From positions 1-64,000 of the forward strand of contig WALP01000030.1 of assembly GCA_015522785.1 (NCBI GenBank): 64,000 nucleotides of DNA, in the 5' to 3' direction. The notes beneath the pieces were generated by a model. The model did no database searches, was not told the DNA's origin, and saw only the letters and a list, made by a program, of their open reading frames with translations. The translations under genes and the position numbers were made by a program. This DNA is from Candidatus Parvarchaeota archaeon. GTDB lineage: Archaea > Nanobdellota > Nanobdellia > CSSed11-243R1. Below, piece by piece: positions 42,073-51,236 of the stretch (within the stretch, counting starts at the first letter, position 1; every line of letters begins with the position of its first letter).

Positions 42073-42127
42073 AACATCAACCGAAAGTTTGTTTATTTAA
42101 AAAGGTTTTGGAAAAATAAAAAACAAA

Positions 42128-43279
42128 TTAGCGCTGTCCGAGCTCCTTTTTGATTATTTCATCTGACTTCTCAAGAGATTTTTCTCCTCTGTCAAGCTCG
42201 ATGTCCGTAGGACGCTTAACCTTTAGGTTTTTCTTTTTCTCGACTGCTTCATAGAGGAATGTTTCTCCTTTCTTTTCCCTGATTTTCTTGAGGACATCCG
42301 TCATCTTCTTGACAAAGTCTTCCGTCATCGCAAGGTGTTTGTCCCATTCCTTGCCAGTATACGTTTTTTTGTCTTTATGCTCAATATCTTTATAATTTTT
42401 GACTATTGTTTCCGCGATTTTTGCGTATTTTTCTGGAACAACTTTTGCCTCTTTAACCAATTTGTCAAGAACGAATTTTGGAGTCTCGCTTGGTGTTGGC
42501 GGGCGATATCCTAATTCCATTAAAACTGCCTGCGCGCTCGAAACTACTGCCTGTTCTAAATCATATGACATTTTTGTAAGCATTGTATTTTTGGACAACT
42601 TCAAAAGCTCATTTGCAATATATATATGCTTGTCAATTGATTCCTTGCTCGGCTTTATGTTACCCATCTTCATAAGCATCTGGACGGGCAAAAAGAATCC
42701 CGTATCATACATTATCACGCCATCTCTAAGCACGTTGTAGAGAACAGGGTTTCCTTCAAGAACATACTGCCAAAATTCAGTTAGCAAATAAGGTTGAGGA
42801 TGTATTTTTTTTGATATGGGATATCCCATTTCAAGAAGTCTCTGGAATAATTTGTCCTTTAATTCTCCCCTTGTCATCCTTCTTACATCAGTGTCATCAA
42901 CAATGATTGCTATATCAATGTCATGAACTTTCTTCTTTTTGGCTAATGTCTTCTTTGTTTTTGTACTGCCCCATAGAACCACAGATTTGATATACTTTCC
43001 AAACTTTCCAACTACAGACGCCACATATTGGTCGACTGCTTTCGCGTCTTTGTCATTTAAAAACTGCTTTAGAACTTGTAATACAGGAGTATCACCCGTT
43101 GATAACTTTTGAGCAATAAGCTTGCCGGCAACCTTTTCGGCCTCTTCCTTTGAGATACCTTTCTCTTTTATTAGCCTTTCAACTATTTGCTCTTTGGCTT
43201 TTTTCAGAAGTTCTTCCTTCCCTTTAGTTTGTTTTTTATTAGATTTAACTTTCTTGATTTTTTTGGCCATTTTTTTCAC
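42128..43279 (-). CDS. Large nucleotidyltransferase-domain protein (383 residues)
   Basis: A basic N-terminal coiled region (about 1-60), then a NTase domain with VVLWGSTKTKKTLAKKKKVH and DIDIAIIVDDTDVRR (G-S...D-x-D), and a C-terminal helical domain (about 235-345) that may be HEPN-like. It is paralogous to the gene at 44.2 kb: both share FWQYVLEGNPVLYNVLRDGV / FWENILIGEPVVINVLRYGV and YDTGFFLPVQMLM / IDTGYFEPLQFLL. Function unknown; it may transfer a nucleotide to RNA or protein. Confidence 0.72.
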   Translation of the reverse strand: MKKMAKKIKKVKSNKKQTKGKEELLKKAKEQIVERLIKEKGISKEEAEKVAGKLIAQKLSTGDTPVLQVLKQFLNDKDAKAVDQYVASVVGKFGKYIKSVVLWGSTKTKKTLAKKKKVHDIDIAIIVDDTDVRRMTRGELKDKLFQRLLEMGYPISKKIHPQPYLLTEFWQYVLEGNPVLYNVLRDGVIMYDTGFFLPVQMLMKMGNIKPSKESIDKHIYIANELLKLSKNTMLTKMSYDLEQAVVSSAQAVLMELGYRPPTPSETPKFVLDKLVKEAKVVPEKYAKIAETIVKNYKDIEHKDKKTYTGKEWDKHLAMTEDFVKKMTDVLKKIREKKGETFLYEAVEKKKNLKVKRPTDIELDRGEKSLEKSDEIIKKELGQR

Positions 43280-43381
43280 CAGCTTAATTAATTTTGTCTT
43301 TATTTATAATGTTATCCATAACTAAATCGAAACATTTATAAATACTGATTGTTCTATTTATTACTGTGAGGTGGTAATAAA

Positions 43382-44179
43382 ATGGTGTTGGAAGATATAT
43401 TATCTGAAATTGAAACTCCTATGAAAATAGATGAATTTCTAAAACAACTCCAGTCTAAAGATCCTGAAAACAAAGAAAATGCAAAGAAAGCTCTTATGAA
43501 ATATATTCATATGTATGGATTATCAGGGGAAGTTGGTGCCCTTCCTAGCAATGCAAATATAGCGGATGTTTCCAGAAAGCTGGCAGGAATTTTAGGTGGT
43601 ATACACTTAAATAAAAATCTGCCAAAAATTGCCGAAACCGCATATGAGTCATTTATCAAAGTAGACCCTATATTGGCATATGAGATGTCATTCAAGAAAC
43701 TTACAGAGATTGGGGATTATGCTGGTGTTTCAAGCGTTCTTGAAGACGAGCATTCTAAAACAATCAAAGCCATAGGTGAGGGTAATTTGGAAAGCGATGC
43801 TGCCAAAAACATAGCATCCGAGTACGCAAACAAATACCTCAGAAAAGCCCTTGAAGCAAACAATATGGATAAAGAGGAAATTGATGCGTTGGTTGAGCTT
43901 TACACTGAAGTATGGTCCGACGACGCATGGGACAATACTAAAATTACAAACTACAGAGTAATGTATGGTAAGTTAAAAGTAAAACCATGGCTGGAAAAGA
44001 ATAAAGACAATATCATGGGGTATGCCAATGATGTGTCTAAAGTATTAAGCGAAAGTGGAAAAGCAAAAGAATATAATACCTACAAAATGTTGATGGATTA
44101 CGCAGTTAACACATTAAAAACTTACAAAGGTATATCAAATGAATTACAAAAGCACGGAATGAGCATCGAGGATATTTAA
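43382..44179 (+). CDS. Hypothetical all-helical protein, 265 residues
   Basis: A charged helical protein (KKALMKYIHMYGLSGEVGAL, HLNKNLPKIAETAYESFIKV, ENNMDKEEIDALVELYTE) with tetratricopeptide-like spacing but no clear TPR. It carries a strong promoter (GAAACATTTATAAAT near 43329) and ribosome site GAGGTGGTAATAAA, so it is probably well expressed. It is sandwiched between the two nucleotidyltransferase paralogues but on the opposite strand. Confidence 0.6.
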   Translation: MVLEDILSEIETPMKIDEFLKQLQSKDPENKENAKKALMKYIHMYGLSGEVGALPSNANIADVSRKLAGILGGIHLNKNLPKIAETAYESFIKVDPILAYEMSFKKLTEIGDYAGVSSVLEDEHSKTIKAIGEGNLESDAAKNIASEYANKYLRKALEANNMDKEEIDALVELYTEVWSDDAWDNTKITNYRVMYGKLKVKPWLEKNKDNIMGYANDVSKVLSESGKAKEYNTYKMLMDYAVNTLKTYKGISNELQKHGMSIEDI

Positions 44180-44187
44180 TCCTAATT

Positions 44188-44997
44188 TTACTTTTCTTTT
44201 CTTTTTACCAAATCCTTCATTTTGCTTTCGAAATCTTCTGCCATTTCTCTATATCTATCAAAGTCAACCCCATTACCGCGGAGAATTTCCCCATGAACAA
44301 CGGCTTTTGAAGTTTGCCATATCTCTCTATAATAATTCACGTATTTCTTCTTGAGCATCTTTCTGGAAACAAAAGTATCCATAAGCATCCTTTCTATGTG
44401 CTCCGGAGATGGGGGCACTTTTCCGTATGCCATGAGCGCCGCATGCGCGGAGTCTATCATGACCCAATATAAATCGACTATGCCAGCAAGTATTCTTGAA
44501 TTTGCTCTTGTAAAGTGCCATGGAGCTCTTGTCAGGGCATTGTAAATTGCTTCCTTTGTCGGACGGATTCTGCCCGCAGCGAGAAGAAACTGCAACGGTT
44601 CAAAATAACCTGTGTCTATAAGCGCGACACCATAGCGAAGCACGTTTATTACAACAGGTTCTCCAATAAGAATATTTTCCCAAAATGTTGTCAGCGTGAC
44701 CGTAGTCACATGAAGGCGCGGGTCGCTTTTCCTTATCAAATTCGCAAGCTCGATGTTGTACCAGTCAATGAATTTTCTGTCAGGTGTGATTGAAGTATCA
44801 TCAACAACTACGAGAATATCAATGTCACTGCCTTTCGTCGGCGTTGCTTTCGCAATCGAGCCGAACAGCACAACTGATTTTATAAGTCCTGGAAAAAGCT
44901 CAAAAACGTTTTTGGCAAAACTGTAACCGACTCTATAAGATTCGCCTAATAATCTTTCTTTTTCTTTATGTGTCAATTTTCTTGGTCTATCCATCAC
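44188..44997 (-). CDS. Nucleotidyltransferase-domain protein (269 residues), paralogue of the 42 kb gene
   Basis: NTase domain at about 35-110: VVLFGSIAKATPTKGSDIDI, LVVVDDTS (G-S...D-x-D), and the third acidic-strand region HVTTVTLTTFW. The C-terminal half is helical and includes a RxxxxH-like patch at about 165-170 (RAPWHF) that could be part of a HEPN domain. Shorter than its paralogue because it lacks the N-terminal Lys-rich region and the C-terminal tail. On the same strand. Confidence 0.72.
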   Translation of the reverse strand: MMDRPRKLTHKEKERLLGESYRVGYSFAKNVFELFPGLIKSVVLFGSIAKATPTKGSDIDILVVVDDTSITPDRKFIDWYNIELANLIRKSDPRLHVTTVTLTTFWENILIGEPVVINVLRYGVALIDTGYFEPLQFLLAAGRIRPTKEAIYNALTRAPWHFTRANSRILAGIVDLYWVMIDSAHAALMAYGKVPPSPEHIERMLMDTFVSRKMLKKKYVNYYREIWQTSKAVVHGEILRGNGVDFDRYREMAEDFESKMKDLVKRKEK

Positions 44998-45036
44998 ACC
45001 TCACCTTAATTTCTAAATAAACATTCAATTATTAAA

Positions 45037-46719
45037 TTAACTCATTGGAGTTCCGGAGAATTTCTGCCCGGGCTTTTGCCCGCCTATCTGCGCTCCCGTC
45101 GCATACGGCAGTCCTGAAAATCCGACTCCATAAGTTGAAAAGTTAACATCAGGCAGAATTGGGCCCGTAGTAAATGAGTATCCGGCCTGGAAATACGTGC
45201 CTTCTGCCATCTCCCATCCCGGTCCTCCAGGAACAAGCGGCATGCCCATTTGATACATTGACTGCGCGACTCCAAATCCTTGCCCGCCGTATTGAGTGGC
45301 ACCAAAAGTCTCAAGAATTGCTCTTCCTTTCCAACCTTTTTTCCTGAGAACATCAATCATCTGGTTAACTGGGGCATTTCCCCACCCAACAGGCATATGC
45401 GCATCGTAGTCTCCAAAATTGTCGGTTATGTGAACGTGTTTTATGTATGGATAAACTTTCTTTACCCAATCAATTATCTCTTTATCGGTGTAGGGTTTTC
45501 CTGTTTTTGGGTTTGTGTATTTTTTCCACAAGTTTAAATGCCCGACATCAACATTCATGCCGACAAGCTGCTGCGCCTCCTGCATGGCTCTGTTTTTTGA
45601 AATTCCTTTCTCCTTGACGAGCTTGTTTGCCAGTTCGCCTCTTATTTCATCAATCGTCTTGGCAAGCTTTGTCGGGTCGCTCAAAGTGAATTCAGGATAA
45701 AAGTTTTCAATCACTATCATGGGCTTTGACGGCTTGTCATATGCTTTCAAGCCAAGTTCCACAAAAGTTTTTTTCATTTTTTCCTTCACATATTCTTCGC
45801 TCGGAACAAGAGCATTAAGCTGTCCGTTTCTTTCATATTTCTTTCTCAGATTTTGGGCTTCAGCTTCGAGGGTTCTTTTTTGGTCAAGTAATGCTTCATA
45901 GTTATGAGCTACTTCCGCGGCTTGCCCGCCAATGCTCTTAAGCCGTTCGGCAACCGCCACAGGATTTTTGTCAACATCCCCTACAGCAGAAGTTCCCTGA
46001 ACAAATTGCTTCATCTGTTCCTTGTAATGCCTCAGCCAGTAATCCGCGTGGGCTTCTTCATACTTTAATTTCTGAAGCTGTGATTTTCCATAAATTTTAA
46101 GTTCTGCCTGAGGATACATGTAGTAGTAACCTTGCTTGCCCTCCACTGGCGCGTAATCCACTCCTTCTTTTAATCCGTATCTATCAAAGTATTCCTTTGG
46201 ATATGCGACTTCTTTCTTTTCCAATGGAATTACCTGCCCATTTTCTTGATTAACTGCATATATCATCTCTTTTGGCATGGGATTACCTATAGGCGCCCCA
46301 CTGGAATGAAATGTAACTGGAATATGCTTCCTTCCCGTTTTCTTTCCTATCTGATCCACAAAATCTAGAGTTTGTTCAAATTCCTTCACATTTTTAATGC
46401 GCGCAGTTTCGCTAATTTGATTTCCCTGCAATCCTTCCGGGCTTAAAAGGGGCGCGTGAACAGAGAGATTCACTCTATTTAATTTCGCGAGTCGTATAAG
46501 TTCATCCCTTTCTATTTTTCCAAGCTGCGCAAGATGCCCCGTTTGTTGGTAGTTCATCTGTGTACCAAGATTAACTTCTAAATTTTGAAGCCCCCAGTTA
46601 ATTGCAGTGTTTGTTGTCATCAGCTGAGAGCCCATAGGAGAAACACTAGCCCCAAGGCCGTAGCTACCAAAATCCATAGCATTAAAATGTGCATATTCAA
46701 ACCTCATATTGTCATACAT
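45037..46719 (-). CDS. Xylose-isomerase-like TIM-barrel protein with insertions
   Basis: A 560-residue protein with a barrel in two parts. N-terminal: NLEVNLGTQMNYQQ, LSVHAPLLSPEG, VTFHSSGAP. C-terminal: MIVIENFYPEF, MNVDVGHLNLWKKY, HVHITDNFGDYD and RAILETFGA, which together supply the Glu, Asp, His and Glu metal ligands of the AP-endonuclease-2/isomerase superfamily. Between about 180 and 310 is an inserted helical region, and after residue 480 a Gly/Pro-rich low-complexity tail. Substrate unknown. The third gene of a unit with the two preceding unknown genes (9-nt gap). Start: ATG after GGCGGTAAAA. Confidence 0.72.
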   Translation of the reverse strand: MYDNMRFEYAHFNAMDFGSYGLGASVSPMGSQLMTTNTAINWGLQNLEVNLGTQMNYQQTGHLAQLGKIERDELIRLAKLNRVNLSVHAPLLSPEGLQGNQISETARIKNVKEFEQTLDFVDQIGKKTGRKHIPVTFHSSGAPIGNPMPKEMIYAVNQENGQVIPLEKKEVAYPKEYFDRYGLKEGVDYAPVEGKQGYYYMYPQAELKIYGKSQLQKLKYEEAHADYWLRHYKEQMKQFVQGTSAVGDVDKNPVAVAERLKSIGGQAAEVAHNYEALLDQKRTLEAEAQNLRKKYERNGQLNALVPSEEYVKEKMKKTFVELGLKAYDKPSKPMIVIENFYPEFTLSDPTKLAKTIDEIRGELANKLVKEKGISKNRAMQEAQQLVGMNVDVGHLNLWKKYTNPKTGKPYTDKEIIDWVKKVYPYIKHVHITDNFGDYDAHMPVGWGNAPVNQMIDVLRKKGWKGRAILETFGATQYGGQGFGVAQSMYQMGMPLVPGGPGWEMAEGTYFQAGYSFTTGPILPDVNFSTYGVGFSGLPYATGAQIGGQKPGQKFSGTPMS

Positions 46720-46728
46720 TTTTACCGC

Positions 46729-47364
46729 CTAAATAATGCCTTTTTCAAGCTTTCGCTTGTATTCTTCTTCTTTCTTGTGCATTTCATTTATAGATTTAGT
46801 AATAATCTCTTTACTTTTATATTCTCCCATTGTAGCCTCGACAAATGGGCGCTTTTCCCTTGAGACAGAGGGTTCAGTTTCCAAGCCGCGCGATGATAAA
46901 AACTCTTCAGTTTCATCAATGTTTTCTAAAGCATCTCTTCGCTCATACTCCGAATCCAATTTGGGGGTATAATCTTCCTTGTCAGTTTGTTTGTATGTTT
47001 CCAATTGGATGTATGTTTTATCTTTTAATTCTCCTTCTACAAAGTCAGGAGAAGTTAGCGCATCTTCGCTTGGTAACTCATTCAAATAATCTTTAAGCTC
47101 GATTTTTGATTCATCAAATTTTTCTGTATTGTGTTGTATTACTTCCTCAAGAGATTTTGTCGGTTTTTTCTGCTCGCCATTGTGGATTTCTTCAAAAGAA
47201 AGCCTTTTCCCGTTTTTTTGTATCATTTCTAAAAATTTAATTAGTTGCTCTTTGATTTTTTTGTCCTTTGTCTTGAAGATTATGCCCTCTAAATATTTTA
47301 ATTTACCTTTTTTTGTTTCTATCTTGTTAAGCTCCTCAATTATGAGCTTTAGCTCTAATGCCAT
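46729..47364 (-). CDS. Hypothetical helical protein, 211 residues
   Basis: Glu/Lys-rich helical protein (LKLIIEELNKIETKKGKLKY, LIKFLEMIQKNGKRLSFEEI) with a disordered middle and a C-terminal coiled-coil tail (SINEMHKKEEEYKRKLEKG). A TTG start upstream at 47403 would overlap the previous stop; the ATG at 47364 is the simpler choice. Sits between the 499-residue and TIM-barrel genes, likely one operon. Family unknown. Confidence 0.55.
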   Translation of the reverse strand: MALELKLIIEELNKIETKKGKLKYLEGIIFKTKDKKIKEQLIKFLEMIQKNGKRLSFEEIHNGEQKKPTKSLEEVIQHNTEKFDESKIELKDYLNELPSEDALTSPDFVEGELKDKTYIQLETYKQTDKEDYTPKLDSEYERRDALENIDETEEFLSSRGLETEPSVSREKRPFVEATMGEYKSKEIITKSINEMHKKEEEYKRKLEKGII

Positions 47365-47399
47365 ATGATATACTAAACAATTATCTCTTTTAAAATTGT

Positions 47400-48899
47400 T
47401 CAAAACTCGACTGGATCAGGCGGTTTGATTACCGATTTTTCAGTAGGTTTAATCTCCGGCGGATACGGAAATGATTTGAACCTAAATGCTTTCTTGAAGA
47501 TGTCATATACAGTAAATAAAGCATTCGCCGTTTCTTTCATAGTCAATTCCTTAACCTTCCTCTCCAAAATTTTGTTAGTGGAAAACATTGAGTCAAAAAG
47601 CCCTCCTTTTGAGCCGGGCTTTCTGGAGATTCTATCCAACAACGGAACAAATGAATTTTTCTTTTCCTTCTTCTCAATCATGTCCGCCTCGTCGAGATAT
47701 TTTTCGAGTTCCTCACGCATGGCTTCCAAGCTCTCCGTTGTCATACCTTCTATAAATTTCATGGCTTCATGTTCTTCCTGCTTTTTAAGGGATTTAAATT
47801 CCTCTTCAGTCATTGCATATCCAATAAACTTAATGTCCAGCATTCCCAACTGCCTATATGCTCCTCCTGTTTGAGACTGTGAAACAAGAGCAGGCTTTGT
47901 CCGCCATAAGAATCTTAATTCAATTATAGAATATGCATGAGGCCCGCCTCTTTTTTCTTTCATTTCGCTTTGCTCTTTAGAGGTATAAACTTTTGGCTCG
48001 CTTAAAAGCGGCACCAACGGCTTCTTTATCAGTGGAGGCGAATATTTCACAGGCAACCCCCCAGGCATTTTGAAATTATGCAGATTATATTTCTTTATCC
48101 CTCGAATAACTATTTCTATAACGCTTTGATCAAACGCCTGTATCAAAAAAGGGTCGTTAACTTTAGGCTCCTTAAAACTAAGCATCTGAGCGGCTTTCAG
48201 ATATGGCTTAGCCCATATAGAATACAAACGCAATGCCTCAACTTGTGACTTAAGATAAGCGAGCTCAATTTTCCTACGCTGCGTCAATTCTTTTTCGCTT
48301 TCTTTCTCCCACTTCAAGTACTCTTCGAGTCTTCCTTTTAGAATCCGTTTTACCCTATCATTTAAGTCCATCTTGGCGATAGCGTCCAAACTATTTACAA
48401 CCATGAAAGAATCTCTAAGAGTTGTAAACTCGAGTCCTCTTTGAGCAGTCATGGCATTTATTGAAGCGCCGCCTTTCCTTACATCAACTTCATCCATCCA
48501 TATCCTCTTGAGAGTCAACCTTGCCGCTTCTCTCTTTTTTGGGTCATTGCTATGTAAGTCTTTGTAAACTTCAAGACGCCTGTCAAATTCACGCAAGTCA
48601 TAAAGCAGGTTCACAATTGATTTTATAACTGTATTAATTGTGGCAAGGATTTCCATGCCTCTTCTTTCTAGATGTTGCCTTCTCACGGACATTTCCCCGA
48701 AGAACTGCGAAACCACGCTCGCTGCCATCTGCTCCTTGTCTTTCTCAATTTTATAACCTAATTTACTCACAAAATTAATTAGCCAAAAGTAATACTGCTC
48801 AATGCTGTGAGTAAAGCTTTGGATAATCATTTCGTATTTGTTCACAAAAGAGCGCGTCAGTATTGCTTTAATTTTTTCCCTTGAGTCATCTGCCGCCAT
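47400..48899 (-). CDS. Hypothetical protein, 499 residues, heading a three-gene unit
   Basis: A large, mainly helical protein (INTVIKSIVNLLYDLREFDR, RLEEYLKWEKESEKELTQRR, EEHEAMKFIEGMTTESLEAM). A Pro-rich stretch at about 295-320 (GGLPVKYSPPLIKKPLVPLL) splits two helical halves, the second having RGGPHAYSIIELRFLWRT, which reads like a beta strand. No domain recognised. Start ATG at 48899 (AADDSREK) rather than the upstream one. It heads the set with the 211-residue and TIM-barrel proteins. Confidence 0.6.
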   Translation of the reverse strand: MAADDSREKIKAILTRSFVNKYEMIIQSFTHSIEQYYFWLINFVSKLGYKIEKDKEQMAASVVSQFFGEMSVRRQHLERRGMEILATINTVIKSIVNLLYDLREFDRRLEVYKDLHSNDPKKREAARLTLKRIWMDEVDVRKGGASINAMTAQRGLEFTTLRDSFMVVNSLDAIAKMDLNDRVKRILKGRLEEYLKWEKESEKELTQRRKIELAYLKSQVEALRLYSIWAKPYLKAAQMLSFKEPKVNDPFLIQAFDQSVIEIVIRGIKKYNLHNFKMPGGLPVKYSPPLIKKPLVPLLSEPKVYTSKEQSEMKEKRGGPHAYSIIELRFLWRTKPALVSQSQTGGAYRQLGMLDIKFIGYAMTEEEFKSLKKQEEHEAMKFIEGMTTESLEAMREELEKYLDEADMIEKKEKKNSFVPLLDRISRKPGSKGGLFDSMFSTNKILERKVKELTMKETANALFTVYDIFKKAFRFKSFPYPPEIKPTEKSVIKPPDPVEF

Positions 48900-48978
48900 G
48901 ATTAAAGGTAATAATTGGACATATATAAAATTGTCCTTTATAGAAAACTTAATAACTAAAATAATTTTAATTAAACTT

Positions 48979-49398
48979 ATGGGATTATTTGATTTGTTCA
49001 AAAAGAAAGACGATGACTTGGGAGACTTAGGTGGTGGAGATTTAGGAGCAAATGATTTTGGAACTCAAGCAGCAAATATGAATGCACCAATGAATCCTCA
49101 AATGAATATGCCGCCAGGAAATACTATGCAACAACCTGGGCGTCAGCCTGTCTTTGGAATGCAGGAGCCACCTATACCTCCATCAGCACCGCCACCAATT
49201 CCAACTCAAGCGCCGCCAATGTCACCAACATCAATAAATTTTGGGCAGCCGCAACAACAAACACAACAAACAAACAACAATCAGATTCTAAACAGCAGGA
49301 TTGACGTACTTGCCTCAAAGATAGACACACTTAAATCAAGCATAGATAGAATAAACGAAAAATTAGATTACATCGAGAGGTATTTACTGAAACGGTGA
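48979..49398 (+). CDS. Low-complexity linker protein with C-terminal coiled coil
   Basis: A 139-residue protein: basic N-terminal FDLFKKKDDD, a Gly/Asp patch, then about 75 residues of Pro, Gln, Met and Asn (PMNPQMNMPPG, PPSAPPPIPTQAPPM), and a C-terminal heptad-repeat helix (IDVLASKIDTLKSSIDRINE). The design suits an anchor or scaffold, with membrane or complex contact through the N-terminal amphipathic part. Start: ATG after ATTAAACTT, TATA-like DNA upstream. It is followed at 4 nt by DUF63. Confidence 0.62.
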   Translation: MGLFDLFKKKDDDLGDLGGGDLGANDFGTQAANMNAPMNPQMNMPPGNTMQQPGRQPVFGMQEPPIPPSAPPPIPTQAPPMSPTSINFGQPQQQTQQTNNNQILNSRIDVLASKIDTLKSSIDRINEKLDYIERYLLKR

Positions 49399-49402
49399 AG
49401 GG

Positions 49403-50134
49403 ATGTATACTATATACACGACGCTTTTACTAGGAGTTGTGTTAGTTTTATTAGTTTATTTTACTTACTTATTTTTCAAAAGATATAAAATAAAAATTGA
49501 TAAATACCTTCTAATTGGACTATCTTCATGGGTTTTTCTTTCAGCGATTGTTAGGGTTTTTGAAGATGTAGGGATTTATCCTAAAACATTTTTCACAGTT
49601 TCACCAGGTATACTAATTTTGTTTGCTGCTTTGTTCGTACCTATTACATATCTAGGAATTTGGATTGAAAAAAACAAAAAATTTGAGCTCTGGAAAACAT
49701 TGACGCTGACCGCCGCAATCGGAATATTGATTCATCTTCCTTTCATTAAGCTAAGTAATGTTATAGGTGCACTAATAATAATTACTATTGCAGGGATTAT
49801 AGCTGTGATTATTTACGCTATCAACAAGTATGTTAAAATAGATATTTTTTCCCTTTCAGCTGTTTGGACACACATGTTCGATGCATCGGCGACATTCACA
49901 GCTCTAACATTTTATGGCTATGGAGAACAGCATGTCTTACCTACATTTCTTATAAACTTATTCGGGCCTTCTGCAATGTTCATACTAAAATTATTAGTTA
50001 TCCTCCCAACAGTTTATGTAATCAACAAGTATTCTGAAGATGAAAATTTAAGAAAATTCTTATTACTTGCTGTATTCGCTATTGGTCTTGCACCTGCCTT
50101 AAGAGATACATTAAGGTTGCTTATGGGGGTATAA
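49403..50134 (+). CDS. DUF63 family archaeal membrane protein
   Basis: A 243-residue membrane protein with seven or eight hydrophobic segments. Its conserved motifs are VWTHMFDASATFTALTFYGY followed by GEQHVLPTF and GPSAMFILKLL, and the final LAPALRDTLRLLMG. DUF63 is nearly confined to archaea and its function is unknown. It follows the linker-protein gene by 4 nt. Confidence 0.9.
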   Translation: MYTIYTTLLLGVVLVLLVYFTYLFFKRYKIKIDKYLLIGLSSWVFLSAIVRVFEDVGIYPKTFFTVSPGILILFAALFVPITYLGIWIEKNKKFELWKTLTLTAAIGILIHLPFIKLSNVIGALIIITIAGIIAVIIYAINKYVKIDIFSLSAVWTHMFDASATFTALTFYGYGEQHVLPTFLINLFGPSAMFILKLLVILPTVYVINKYSEDENLRKFLLLAVFAIGLAPALRDTLRLLMGV

Positions 50135-50137
50135 TGT

Positions 50138-51175
50138 TTAATTCAAAAAAATTCTTGTTGATTTACCCTTAAACCCACCGGATGTCAATTCCAATTTTAG
50201 AATCCCAAGTTTTTCCAAATTTTTAGCATATCTCTTAAAGCTCTTATAAGAAAGTTTACCACCTTTCTTCTTATAAAAATCAAATAGTTTTCCTGAAACG
50301 TCGCCATTATGTTCTTTTGTGATATTTATTATCAAAAGTTCATCCTTGTTTAACTTCTCCTCTTCAAGAGTTTTATCAAGCACATTCTCCATCGCCTTCT
50401 TTACATGTTCCTTCGTAATTTTTCTCTTACCATCTTGTTCTGCTATTTTTGCGGATTCTCTCAGAAGATAAATGCCCACGCGTATATCTCTCTTGTTAAA
50501 AGTTATGTTTGCAATTTGCTTTAGTAATGATGTGTCAATAGCATCTTTTCTAAGAGCAATCTTAGCCCTCTCTTTGATAATGCCATAAACTTCATCCAAA
50601 TTATACGGCCTAAATTCTATATGCTTTAGGATTATTCTCGACCTTATTCGGGAGTCTATTTTTGTTATATACTCAAAGTTATTGCTGATGAGATGGATGG
50701 ATGAAGTTGGGAACATTGAAACAATTTGATAAAGAAAGTCTGAATCGTCAATTTTGTCTATTTCATCAAAGACAAAAACCGCCCGCTTGTTTTTTAATTT
50801 GTATACTATCTGCTGTAATACATGCTCGGCACTTTTCCCGGCTGTAAATGATAATTTAAGTTGATTAGCCATTTCAGAGAATATAAAATACTTCGTCTTT
50901 AAGTTCCAACAATTAACATAAATTGGAATTATCTCATCAGTCGATTCCGAAAGTTCGCGAAGTACCCATTTAATTGATGCTGTCTTGCCTATTCCTGGAG
51001 CGCCGTATATAAACAAATTCCTTCCGCTCCTTTCGTAAAGCATGGGTTTTATTGAATCTGCAATTTCTTGTATCTGATTCTCACGGTATGGGATTGTTTT
51101 TGGCACATAATCATAATTTAAAACGTCTTCATTTTTTATTACACTGGTATTCTTTTCAATATCAAACAAACTCAT
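50138..51175 (-). CDS. cdc6: Cdc6/Orc1-type replication initiator
   Basis: A 345-residue AAA+ protein: YRENQIQEIADSIKPML, Walker A YGAPGIGKTASIKWVLRE, Walker B FVFDEIDKID, sensor SIHLISNNFEY, the arginine-finger region with RIRSRI, and a C-terminal winged helix (from about 280; GKLFDFYKKKGGKLSYKSFK). It recognises origin sequences and loads the MCM helicase. No clear origin repeat lies in the gaps beside it. The start is the ATG after CAGTGATATT. Confidence 0.93.
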   Translation of the reverse strand: MSLFDIEKNTSVIKNEDVLNYDYVPKTIPYRENQIQEIADSIKPMLYERSGRNLFIYGAPGIGKTASIKWVLRELSESTDEIIPIYVNCWNLKTKYFIFSEMANQLKLSFTAGKSAEHVLQQIVYKLKNKRAVFVFDEIDKIDDSDFLYQIVSMFPTSSIHLISNNFEYITKIDSRIRSRIILKHIEFRPYNLDEVYGIIKERAKIALRKDAIDTSLLKQIANITFNKRDIRVGIYLLRESAKIAEQDGKRKITKEHVKKAMENVLDKTLEEEKLNKDELLIINITKEHNGDVSGKLFDFYKKKGGKLSYKSFKRYAKNLEKLGILKLELTSGGFKGKSTRIFLN

Positions 51176-51236
51176 AATATCACTGGACAACTACTATGCA
51201 AATGAAATTTAAATATGTTATGTTATTCAATATTTT

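Noticed and set aside
51176-51236. Replication origin beside cdc6
   Set aside because: The gap is A+T-rich but holds no repeated origin-recognition-box-like sequence.
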